From Macrocystis pyrifera (lineage: Eukaryota; Sar; Phaeophyceae; Laminariales; Laminariaceae): 64,000 nucleotides of DNA. The translations under genes and the position numbers were made by a program. The notes under the pieces were generated by a model. The model saw nothing but the letters and a program-made list of their open reading frames with translations. It did not search any database and had not been told where the DNA came from. Positions within the stretch are counted from its first letter, which is position 1. Each line of letters starts with the position of its first letter. The stretch spans positions 2,163,608 to 2,227,607 of the forward strand of contig JASSKH010000044.1 in assembly GCA_031763025.1 (NCBI GenBank). The letters run 5' to 3'. Below, piece by piece: positions 54,753 through 64,000 of this stretch.

Positions 54753-56749
54753 TCCCTAGCATCCTGGTCAAAAAGCCTTCTTGTTCCGCTAAAACCCAAC
54801 ATCACAACATATCCCCACAGAGCAGAGGGAGTCCCGCGCGCGCCACTCTCTAGCTGCACGGATTCCGCGCTTTTAGCTGCCTGAAGACCAAGGCTCGTCT
54901 TCTGGACTCCCCCGACGACTATTTTGGCGTGAACCCAGTCCCTACCATCAGCATGTGAGGTCTGCGGGAGCAGTGCATTGGATGTATCCATCCACCAAAA
55001 TTGCGAAGTCAGTCAGCAAATTTGCCCCGCTCCGAGGGCGTTGGCCAGTTCAGGCGAAAAGGTCGAGCTATATAGATACCAGCCTCTCCCGGTCTGCTGA
55101 TATGTATAAGCGATTTCCTGGCTTACTTGTGGTGTAATACCGACCCTGTCGTCCTATGCTCGATTGAGTTCAGCCGTGTGCAGATATTATCCATGCATTG
55201 CTCTTGCGAATGCCAGCAAGCAAATTCAAATTTGCTTTTGAACTGAAAACCCAAACCGGGTGCTACCAAGGCTGCTGCTGGTGCTGCTGGTGCTGCTGCT
55301 GAGCGAAAAACAGAGCTTCAACATCTGTCTTGGCCACTATTATAGCTATTGGCCACGCCCTCCCCAGTTACGCCATGGCCATGACGCCATGAAGTTGTCG
55401 GTGGGTCCTGATATTGCGTGCTACCAGTATACCAGTATACTGCTACTGCTGTGTGACGGGATCTGTTCAGACGTTTATCCCATCCCCCGCAAAGAACATG
55501 TGACATTTTCTGCTTTTGCGCCAATTTTCACTATTTTCAAATTTCGCCTTCTCCGTTTTTTGTGTATACTACTATTAATATTAATCTACTGCTGTACCAG
55601 TGAAACAGACAGAGTGCAGTGTTAATACCTGGCGTACTGATGCTGCACCTGTGGTGGAGAGGTCTGAATTCTGAGTATGAGTATACCGGTACAAGCACAT
55701 GGGGGGCTGTCAATAGTGCCACTGCTCTATATTAATAGAGTGCCGGTTCAATCGCTCGGCAGGCTGGAACTCGCTTTAAAGTGCCGGCGCCGGTGCTACC
55801 GAGAGAGGGCTCTCAATGGCAATGGTGAGGGTTCAACCTCTCCACGTCATTACAAAACCCTACACCCAGCCTGGGTGTGTGTGTGTGTTCTTCACATTAA
55901 ACCGTTCTTTCTACCCGTCGACCAGCCTGGGTCCCCATCTATGAATAGCTGTATACACGAGGGTATTTGTTGAGAGGCTGTGAGGGGAGGAGGGGAGTAC
56001 AGCACGGCCCAAGAAACGTCAAGCCTACTTTAGTACTACTACTGTACAGCCGCCGATCATGTTTTACTCTCAACAAGTAATTACAGACTACGACACCGAC
56101 GGCGGCACCAGCACCTTCACCACCACCACCGCCGCCACCTACCATCTTTGTCTAAAATAGTTATCTGTGTTCTCGTACCCGGTACGTTGGCATTTAACTT
56201 GTTCTCGCCTCGATTTAATTCGTGCCAAGTATGCGGTTATTTTCGGTCTTCTCTGTCTCACAGCAGTCTTCCGATTTGTTATTTAATTACCGAGATCGTA
56301 TCGATTACGATAGTTTGGTTTATCGATACCGCGTCGAACTTGATACTCGTTCGATATCCAACACTACCGGTGATCATCGTACTGCTGCGCTCGTATATAC
56401 ACTCTTCCTACATACCTGGTACGTACGTAGGTGCTTGTCAAGTTGGCTATTGCGAGGAATAGGAATCAGGACCAAATATCGAGCACGAGTACGAGTGTGA
56501 GCCCAGGGGGGATACATGATTTTTTAATTATCCATCCTGGGTTCTGACTATGTCCTCCGGTTAAATTTTTGGGCACCTGTCGCCTTTTGCGGTAGGAGGA
56601 CATGGGTGCCTAAAAGCTTACGGCATACCTGGTACCTGGTACAAGAGAGCGCCACGATCTAAGTACCACTGCTGGACTTTGTACCGTGAACCCCTCCCCC
56701 CCGCCCTCCCTCCCCAACAAATCAGTTGACTGGACGCTGTCAATGTCCA

Positions 56750-56960
56750 CCTCACAGGCGGGTGGTAGCAGGGTGCAGCTCACCCTTGATGCGACTCGCC
56801 AAACACCTCACGGCGCTTCGCGCTTGGTGCAAGCGATGTCTGCCTGGTCGGTGAAAACCCGACGTGCTCCGTCCCGGCGTTGTAGGGATGCGAGGGTCTA
56901 TGGTCATACGACTACGGCCATATGCATAACTTGAGTACCCTCCCCTCCCCTCGGTCCCCA
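56750..56960 (-). repeat. Family P repeat, distal partial copy
   Basis: GTGCAGCTCACCCTTGATGC, CACGGCGCTTCGCGCTTGGT and GGTCGGTGAAAACCCGACGT, to C-rich DNA from 56937. Confidence 0.8.
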
Positions 56961-57039
56961 CCTCCCCCCCTCCTGTGCTAACGACCGCCCCCGTCCCCGA
57001 CCCCCTTGTGCCGACATCCTCGGTGTGCCGATGACGCAG

Positions 57040-60000
57040 GTCCGAGAATGAAAGCCTCAGTATCTTGGTGGCAACGGATAGCCATCTGGGGTGAGACCTT
57101 CCTTGCATGGGACAACCCTGCACTATGCGCCACCACTATTACGGGGGACCATATGAAACAGGACCAAATTTTGTTAGTCAAAATAGTTTAATACGTAGGT
57201 TTTTGTGTTTACTGTAGGTCCTATTTACTATGGTCCCCCGTAATAGAGACGGGATTAAAGTATTCATCTGAATTAAAGGTTGCGTATATTACCGGACGGG
57301 GTGGGGTCTGGTACCTGGCACTGGTACGGGTGAACGTATGAACGCTTCGGGGGCATTTTATATTTTGTTTCCTCTTCTTTCGTTGTTAGTTCGTTTGTTT
57401 CTCTTTTCTCTCCTGCAGATTCGAATCGCTTGTGCGTTTGTGCATGTGGTTCCCTATCTCTACTGTAGTCGCAAAGGGGTTAATATCTCGGACGTCCATA
57501 GTGATACATAGTAATGCATAGTAATTCATAGTAATGCATAGTAATTCATAGTAATACATAGTAGTACATAGTAATACATAGTAATACATAGTAATACAGG
57601 GCAGTACATAGTAATACAGGGCAGTACATAGTATACACAGTACTACATAGTAATACATAGTAATACATGGTAATCAGAACCCAAGATGGGCCCAAAAAAC
57701 AGGTATTCCCCGACCTTAAGACACCATATTTCGGTTCTGAGTATTTTGTTCCCCCGTAACAGCGATATCACGATACCGTTGTGTATACTATTTGGTATCC
57801 TCTGGTATACGATATTCCGTGATGTGACGTCAACCGGTATCCAAAATGCATCCTTGTTTTTTTTTGTGCGTGCAGGTACATGGAGCGAGACCCCGTGAGA
57901 GGCAAGGACTCGTTCGCTGCTTTCGAGGAGATGCTCCTCATCGCCAAGAAGAAGAAGGCGAGTGTCGACTGCTCTGCACGTGCAGTCGTTGTATGTACCT
58001 GGTGGTGCAAAACAGACGTGCACCCCACGAACGAGAAAGGACGTACCGCTCTGTCCCTCAACTCTGAAGATAAGCACCGTTTTTGTATGGACTATGATTT
58101 CATCCATAAGTTCCTTGTACTCAGCCATATCGTGGTGTTACAATAAGAACTTGGAGGCTCAATGTCTTGGCGGACGCTTAAGAAATTGGAGTGAGAAACC
58201 GTGCTCAGCGATATAGTAAGAACGTGAAGGATCACTTTCTTGGGAGGCGCTAAGAAATTGGATTGAGGTACCGTGCTCAGCGGCGAGCGCTACACTAGGC
58301 CCTGAACAATAGCCTATCATGCTCAACGTTGTTCAGGGATGGTGTCGCACACAAGGTTTCCGAGGCTTGCTCAAACTATTACGTGTTTTGCTGTTGGCGG
58401 ACCCAGCCCATGATGCTATGCTGTACCAACAGCAGTGCTTGGAACGTGAGAAAAGCATGTGCTACTGCTGTACGCACGAAACAAAATACGCATAGAAACA
58501 CAATACGGAGGGGTGACTTAACTCATGATCACCAAAAAGAGGGAAGTTCATAGAGCTGTAGTAGGTCGGCGCGCCCTTGACCCTTTCAAGGCAAGCTGCG
58601 GTCAGTCCCGTTTTGCGAGAAAACCCACTCAAAGTCTTTTGTATTGAGGGGGATTTGTATTGAGGGGGATCATAGTAAATAGGACCAACTATTGCTAGTA
58701 AAAATAGGTAAATATGTAGGTTTTTTATGTATACCATAGGTCCTGTTAACTATGGACCCCCGCAATAGTTTGTCCCCAAAACGGGACTGAAGTCCTCCTA
58801 AAAGGGTTTAGTCACCAACTACCACTGTACTTATTAGTCGGACTATTTACGGGGGACCATAGATAATAGGACCTACGGTACACGCAAAAAACCAATATAT
58901 TTACCTATTTTTTACTAACAATATTTGGTCCTATTTACTATGGCCCCCCCCCGTAATAGTATTTATAGTGAGCCGTTTCCCGAGTTTGCCGATTATCCGA
59001 CCATATTCGGTTTTCATGCTCGCAAGAAGGATTGTTGAATTTGATGCGGGATTACAATTTCTTCCATTTTTCGGCGGGCGCCCTCGGCTGATTTTGACTC
59101 GCTTCTCGCTTCGCCTGACTTGAGTCGTCAAGGTCAGTCAGTCAGTCGGCTGGCCCTCGGCTGGCTTCGCCCGGCTTCTTTCCGACTGGGGTCTGCTATT
59201 AACAGTCGGCCAACAGCACCAACCGAATTGTTTTCAAGTCTTGGAATCCTGCCGACCCGCCGCTCTAGAAATGGACGATCCGACGTATGCAAAGAAAGGG
59301 TTATAGCTTTTTTTAGGCCAAAACTGTAGCTGGGGCTGACTGACGAGGGTTTCCCAACTGAGGAACTAACAACAACTCAGTACCCAATGTCACTGGGAAT
59401 ATCATTTGCGTTTTTCGATACAGTAGCTCGAACAATAAATATACCTGCGATAAGCCGAGGGCCAGCGTCCACCAGGTTTTTTTCTAAGAACAGCAGGTTT
59501 CGGGGGAGAGATGGTAGAGCTCCTGCTCAAAGTGAGCCTGAGCCTGCAGAACGGGAAAAAAAAAAAAAGGCGCTACGCGTACTCGAACCTCATCATCTGC
59601 CGCAGAGCAGGCGACGGAATTTTTGACGGTATGTGTCTTGCTTGGTGGTGGTTTCGTTTGTTCATGTGTGCCGTGGCGGTCACAGGTGGACTTCGTTCTC
59701 CTCGGAGGAGACCTGTTTCACGAGAACAAGCCCTCCCGGCGCACCCTGTACCGCACGATGGACATACTGCGTCGCCACTGCATGAGCGACGACCCTGTCG
59801 GGTTCCAGATCATCAGCGAGCAGTCGCAGAACTTCAAGGACAGGTGCGTCACAGGCGACCGACGGGATGAGAACGAGGGGGGGGGGTATACCGTATAGCC
59901 CGTGTGATGAGATGACTCACCCTCCTCTAGGGACGACATTTCCGAATTTTTTTTATTTTTCTGGTCTCGACCAGCGGGAGGGTGCAACAAGCCCCCGAGC

Positions 60001-61842
60001 GACAGCGTCTTATGGCAAGATGTGTATCTGGACGAGATCCTCTCGAGTCCACCTGGTTTTCTGGAGAAGATGCGAGGCTTATGGAGTTCATCCCAGCTTG
60101 GGGTTTGTGTTGTCCTGTCTCACGTGTTTATACGGTATGACGGTATGCATGCGGTGGGTGTGCGATAGGAAAGGAGAGGCGCCTGAGCGCGTAGTGGAGA
60201 CCAGCGCCTGAATCCTCAAGCACGGGGAGTTATATGTTGCATCTTTGGCAAAAAAAAACTTGCGGGAGGGGGGAGTTGAATGGTGGGAGAGGATGGGGGT
60301 GTGTGGAGGGAGGGGGGGGGGCATCGTGCGCCACCACTGCATGAGCGACGACCCCGTCGGCTTCCTGATTATCATCGGGCAGTGGCAGAAATTCGAGGAC
60401 AGGTGCGTTGCGAGGGAGGGAGGGAAGGCGGGCGGGAGGGTCGGTTTGCGGTGGGCAAGGCGGAGGAGATGTTAGGAGAAGTGTGGCTGTGTGTCTTCTT
60501 TTTTTTCTCCTTGTACCTGGTAGGTGTTTTGTAGTGAGGGTGGGAATGGAGGGGGGGGGCGGGGGGGGGGGCTATCGGGGGTGTTCAGCGGGGAGGGGGG
60601 GAGCCACAGTGCACGATTTTTCGCTACTCTTCATGTACTGTAGTTTGTTTTGGTTCTCTTGAAACCTCACGTGGCACATACTTGTGTTTTTTAGACCTGA
60701 ATTGATCTTTTTTCGTGTTTCTGTCCCGTAATGGAGCCAATATACAGGGTATATGGCGGTTACGGCTCCTTTGCGTCCCCCCCCCCCCCCATCCCAATGT
60801 CTGCCTGGTCGGTGAAAACCCGACGTGCTCCGTCCCGGCATTGTAGGGATGCGAGGGTCTATTGGTCACACGACGCCGTGCATGGTATCGAGTATCCCCC
60901 CCCGTATCGTAGGAATGCGACGGTCAACGGTCATACGACAACGGCCATGCATGATGTCGAGTACCCCCCCCCCCCCCCTTAACGACAGAGTACTTTGTCC
61001 CCCCCCCCTCCCCGGCATTGTAGGGATGCGAGGGTCTATGGTCATACGCCTACGGCCTTGCATGATATCGAATACACCCCCCCCCCTTGTTCCCGCTTCC
61101 TTGATGGCTTCGCACCCTGCCGAACGAAACCACAAACACCAGGTTCGGGCACGTGAACTACGAGGACCCTTACTTCTCTGTGGGGCTGCCTGTCTTCAGC
61201 ATCCATGGCAACCATGACGATCCTACCCGGGAGGGAGGGGTGGAGGCGCTCGCGGCGCTTGACCTGCTGCACGTGGCAAACCTCGTTAACTATTTCGGCA
61301 AGAGTGACAAGGTGCTCGATTTTTTTTGGCGGGGTGCCGTTTTTTTCAGGCTTCATTTTATGTGGGCTTCTTTGTTCAGGCTTCGTTTTTGTGTAGGCTT
61401 CATTTTTGTGTAGGCTTCATTTTTGTGTAGGCTTCATTTTTTGTAGGCTTCATTTTTGTGTAGGCTTCATTTGTTGTAGGCTTTATTTTTGTGTAGGCTT
61501 CATTTTTTGTAGGCTTCATTTTTGTGTAGGCTTCATTTTTTGTAGGCTTCTTTGTGTAGGCGTCATTTTTTGTAGGCTTCGGTTTTGTAGGCTTCTTTGT
61601 GTAGGCTTCATTTTTTGTAGGCTGCTTTGTGTAGGCGTCATTTTTTGTAGGCTGCTTTGTGTAGGCGTCATGTTCGTAGGCTAGGCTGGTTTCAAGCTCT
61701 GGTCTATACATGTAGTATTAAAACATGCCGATACACCAGTATTGTTCGGTGTAGATTTTTTTTAAAAAAGATTGTCCGCGTCGAGATGGGAGGCGAAGGG
61801 AGGGGGTAGGGGAGATAGGGGTGGCGGGAAGGGGGCAGGGTA

Positions 61843-61873
<31 letters not shown>

Positions 61874-62845
61874 ACATTCATGTCATGTATGGCCGTGGTC
61901 TAATGACTGAATGGCCATAGACCAGTATGTGGAGGGGGTACCGTACTCATTATCATGCATGGCAGTATGGCAGCAGTCGTATGACCATAGACCCTCGCAT
62001 CCCTACAATGCCGGGACGGAGCATGTTGGGTTTCACCGCACCGACTAGGCAGACACTGCTTGCTTGCACCAAGCGCGAAGCGCCGTGAGGTGTTCGGCGA
62101 GGGGGGCTAGGTGGGAAAAGAGCGGGGGGCAGGGCTGGGGGGATTAGGGGGACTGGAGTTGGGGGGGTTGGGGGTTGGGGAGATGGGGGGGGGTAGGGGG
62201 AGTGGGAGGGGGGGGTAGAAAAAAAAAAGGGGGGAGGGGGCGGCGTCGGCGCAGCGATGGCGAGGATGTTTTCGGAGTTCGGTTTTGTGAAGCGCCGTTT
62301 GGTGTGTCGTGTCTCCTTGTCATAAGTTCCTCGTTGTACGTACGTACGCTTTAATTGTATGTTACGCCGCGCTGCAGGTAGATGATGTGGAAGTGAACCC
62401 CATCTTGATACAAAAGGGGCTGACGAAGCTAGCTCTTTACGGAATGGGCAGCATGAGGGACGAGAGGCTCAACCGAATGTGGCAGCAGAAGAAGGTATGA
62501 TAGCATGTAGGATGAGGGGGGCATATGGAGGGGACGGGGGGGGGGGGGGGGGGGGGGTTGTCAGAACCTCCGTTTTTCGTGTCCGGTGCGTGTCCGATTG
62601 TTAGCCTTTGATCGATGAAACGTGGCTATTAATGGCTGGGAGCGTAACGTGGAACGTAGATGACTAGTTTATTATGCTGACGAAGTTTTGTGTTTTGCCC
62701 TCCGATAGTGTTGGTGAGATCTATGTACTGGTTCCACGCGAAAGCTGTCACTGATGTACGGCTGCGTGACCGGCAGGTGAGGTTTCTCCGCCCCCTGGAG
62801 GATGACGGGGGCAAGGACTTCTTCAACGTCTTTGTGATTCACCAG
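57040..62845 (+). CDS. MRE11: MRE11 double-strand-break repair nuclease, N-terminal part (starts upstream, continues past window)
   Basis: MRE11, with RAD50 and NBS1, resects DNA double-strand breaks; it is a manganese-dependent phosphoesterase. Exons: 57040-57090, 57876-57957, 59686-59843, 61143-61311, 62378-62494 and 62777-62845. Junction phases agree (2, 0, 2, 0, 0). Motifs in order: [12 protein letters not shown] (motif I, D and H), [38 protein letters not shown] (motif II GD), [25 protein letters not shown] (motif III GNHD), [41 protein letters not shown] and FFNVFVIHQ. The later histidine motifs, DNA-binding and RAD50-binding parts are beyond the window. The exon 57876-57957 must end at AAG before GCGAGT, i.e. 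a GC-AG intron. The initiator codon is not located: the frame upstream of 57040 hits TGA behind an acceptor AG (57038-57039). Confidence 0.95.
57137..57245. mobile_element. Family M MITE, copy 3
   Basis: TATTACGGGGGACCATATGA and ACTATGGTCCCCCGTAATA. It lies in the MRE11 intron directly after the exon ending at 57090. Confidence 0.9.
57497..57672 (+). repeat. Decamer tandem array CATAGTAATA
   Basis: About seventeen units of CATAGTAATA with variants (CATAGTAATG, CATAGTAATT, CAGGGCAGTA). In an MRE11 intron. Confidence 0.93.
58656..58768. mobile_element. Family M MITE, copy 4
   Basis: Starts TATTGAGGGGGATCATAGTA (diverged end, preceded by a duplicated TGTATTGAGGGGGAT) and ends AACTATGGACCCCCGCAATA. 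MRE11 intron. Confidence 0.85.
58770..58812 (+). mobile_element. Half copy of family T element
   Basis: TTTGTCCCCAAAACGGGACT then GAAGTCCTCCTAAAAGGG, abutting MITE copy 4; matches the right half of 26766-26846 and 41164-41387. Confidence 0.7.
58844..58959. mobile_element. Family M MITE, copy 5
   Basis: TATTTACGGGGGACCATAGA and ACTATGGCCCCCCCCCGTAA. Only 75 bp from copy 4, in the same MRE11 intron. Confidence 0.88.
60325..60402 (+). pseudogene. Partial duplicate of an MRE11 exon
   Basis: Reads [20 protein letters not shown] then KFEDR with GTGCGTT after it, copying the last 25 codons of exon 59686-59843 ([32 protein letters not shown] donor). The upstream half of the exon, with the GD motif, is absent and a G run precedes it, so no normal acceptor is seen. 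Retained donor and open frame are notable; most likely a non-functional duplication about 560 bp downstream of its source. Confidence 0.85.
60790..61090 (-). repeat. Family P distal ends, three tandem partial copies
   Basis: Three C-run-bounded pieces (60795-60905, 60906-60980, 61010-61088), each with GTAGG(G/A)ATGCGA, GTCATACG and GCATGATATCGAGTA-like ends. In the MRE11 intron before exon 61143. Confidence 0.75.
61370..61685 (+). repeat. 17-bp tandem array TAGGCTTCATTTTTGTG
   Basis: About eighteen units of GTAGGCTTCATTTTTGT with length variants of 14-19 bp, in an MRE11 intron. Open frames through it on both strands are by-products of the repeat. Confidence 0.95.
61875..62105 (+). repeat. 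Family P repeat, partial copy after a poly-G run
   Basis: A poly-G run (61844-61871) precedes it; then CATGTATGGCCGTGGTC, ATGACCATAGACCCTCGCAT, GCGCGAAGCGCCGTGAGGTG and GTTCGGCGAGG. MRE11 intron. Confidence 0.8.
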
Positions 62846-63029
62846 GTGACTACATACATCAGCAACGTTGACACAAGTAAAACATAAAAAAAAACAAAAA
62901 GCTAGAAACTACTGTGGAGCACGCACGTGCGTTCGTTCGTTCGTTCGTTCGTCATAAGCAGCGTTGCTGCTGTACTTACTTTTTTTCCGGCTCCGACGAT
63001 CCAGCCTTGGATCAGCCGGGGATCCAGCC

Positions 63030-63141
63030 TATTTACGGGGGGTCCATAGTTAATAGGACCTATGGTATACATAAAAACCTACATATTTACCTATTTTTAC
63101 TAACAAAATTTGGTCCCGTTAACTTTGGACCCCCGGCATAG
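63030..63141. mobile_element. Family M MITE, copy 6
   Basis: TATTTACGGGGGGTCCATAG and AACTTTGGACCCCCGGCATA. In the MRE11 intron after the last exon seen. Confidence 0.88.
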
Positions 63142-63759
63142 TATGTACCAGGTACTTTTTTTTGTGTGTAGGTGACCTAAAGCTGCCGTCCTTCTGCGGC
63201 AAGTAGGTAGTAAGCCGAGCGGTTTATGCTATTAATAGGCCGACCTTCCGATTGCGACAACGAGGACGAAGAGTGGAAGAGTGAAATTCGATCTGGAACG
63301 TGTTGGTTTGTCCGTTCGTTCGTTGTCGTATGCCGCGTTGCGCCGAGTCGTTTTTTTTGGCCCCACAGTACGCGCCGACCTTTTCGACTGCTGACACGGT
63401 GATTGGCCAAAAGCCAGCGTTCTTGTTCCTTCTCGGGGGGGAGGGGGGGGGGGGGGGGGGCTATGCTCAGCCAATCGGCGATCGACCGCGCGTTTCGTGG
63501 GGCTCCTCCTCACCCCGAACTTTGTATTTTGTTTGAGAAAAATATGGTACGGCACAGCAGTCCCTCCCGTGGCCTACGTAGGTTTTGGTACGAACAACGT
63601 TCAAGACACAACACAGAAAGGCGAACATTCCGTCGGTATGTTCCGTCGGTAGCTCCCCAGCTTGAGGAGGAGCATGGCTTAAGGTCAGAAACCCAAAGGG
63701 GGACAAAACGTGATGCGCCCCTATCGTGAGCACGCGTCCGGTCTGATCCTTGTACCCCC

Positions 63760-63953
63760 CCCCCGGCCTCAGTGACCCCTTGTAGCTTCAGCCCTACCTG
63801 CCCCCAACCACAGCCCGGGGGGCTGGCGACGACGCTGTAAAAAACACGCCTCCCGCTGCGTAGGCCGTAAGACAAGCAGGGTACAGTTTTTTTTTTGTTT
63901 TTGTTTTGGCGGTCTTGACCACGGCTGGCGGTCGGGTTAGTAGATCATTTGTG

Positions 63954-64000
<47 letters not shown>
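63760..64000 (-). repeat. Family P repeat, proximal part, ending in poly-G at the window edge
   Basis: CGACGACGCTGTAAAAAACA, CTGCGTAGGCCGTAAGACA, GGGTACAG plus poly-T, GGTCGGGTTAGTAGATCATT and TGTGC, then at least 44 G to the end. In other copies the element continues past this point, so here it is truncated by, or interrupted at, the G run. Confidence 0.75.

Larger units (their letters stand above)
51797..57039. other. Repeat-rich region upstream of MRE11, no gene recognised
   Basis: Holds a 111-bp tandem duplication, SINE-like and MITE copies, and CTG-rich stretches. A minus-strand open frame at 54755-54985 (DGRDWVHAKIVVGGVQKTSL) has ordinary amino-acid composition but no recognised family and no exon partners. 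The MRE11 initiator exon should be here, but I could not identify it. Confidence 0.5.

Noticed and set aside
57497-57672. CRISPR-like array
   Set aside because: Units are contiguous 10-mers without spacers; a eukaryotic intronic microsatellite. No CRISPR array is present anywhere in the window.

Overview
The window is nuclear DNA of a eukaryote with intron-rich genes, long repeat-filled introns, GT-AG splice sites, many G/C homopolymer tracts and dense transposon debris. Gene structure, moderately high GC and the repeat types (Ty1/copia LTR element, DIRS/Crypton-like tyrosine-recombinase remnant, LINE remnant, several short inverted-repeat families) fit a stramenopile such as a brown alga (Ectocarpus-like). 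That assignment is an inference at moderate confidence; no marker gene fixes it.

Layout. (1) 1-3952, plus strand: last four coding exons of a HECT-type E3 ubiquitin ligase. (2) 3953-7443: no gene recognised; a decayed tyrosine recombinase and a GATCTG-rich dispersed repeat. (3) 7444-17480, minus strand: a seven-exon gene for a roughly 905-residue coiled-coil protein of unknown family, with a LINE fragment in one intron. (4) 17927-36397, plus strand: a fourteen-exon, roughly 763-residue protein with a Ser/Arg-rich N-terminus and one IQ (calmodulin-binding) motif. It starts only about 450 bp from gene 3, head to head. (5) 36398-40084: repeats. (6) 40085-43229, minus strand: three 3' exons of a nucleoredoxin/thioredoxin-like gene. 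(7) 43901-51796: a complete-length Ty1/copia retrotransposon on the minus strand with identical 514-bp LTRs and a 5-bp target duplication. It lies just upstream of gene 6, whose N-terminal exon I could not find. (8) 51797-57039: repeats, MITEs and a SINE-like element. (9) 57040-62845 and beyond, plus strand: six exons of the MRE11 nuclease, continuing past the window.

Exons were joined by hand from protein homology, splice signals and reading phase. In both long unknown genes the exon lengths sum to a multiple of three (2718 and 2292 nt) and every junction agrees in phase, which is strong internal support. The conserved genes serve separate processes (ubiquitin ligation, redox, double-strand-break repair) and nothing suggests an operon-like unit. 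The most novel material is the divergent pair of unknown genes and the families of short repeats whose copies are bounded by long poly-G/poly-C tracts.
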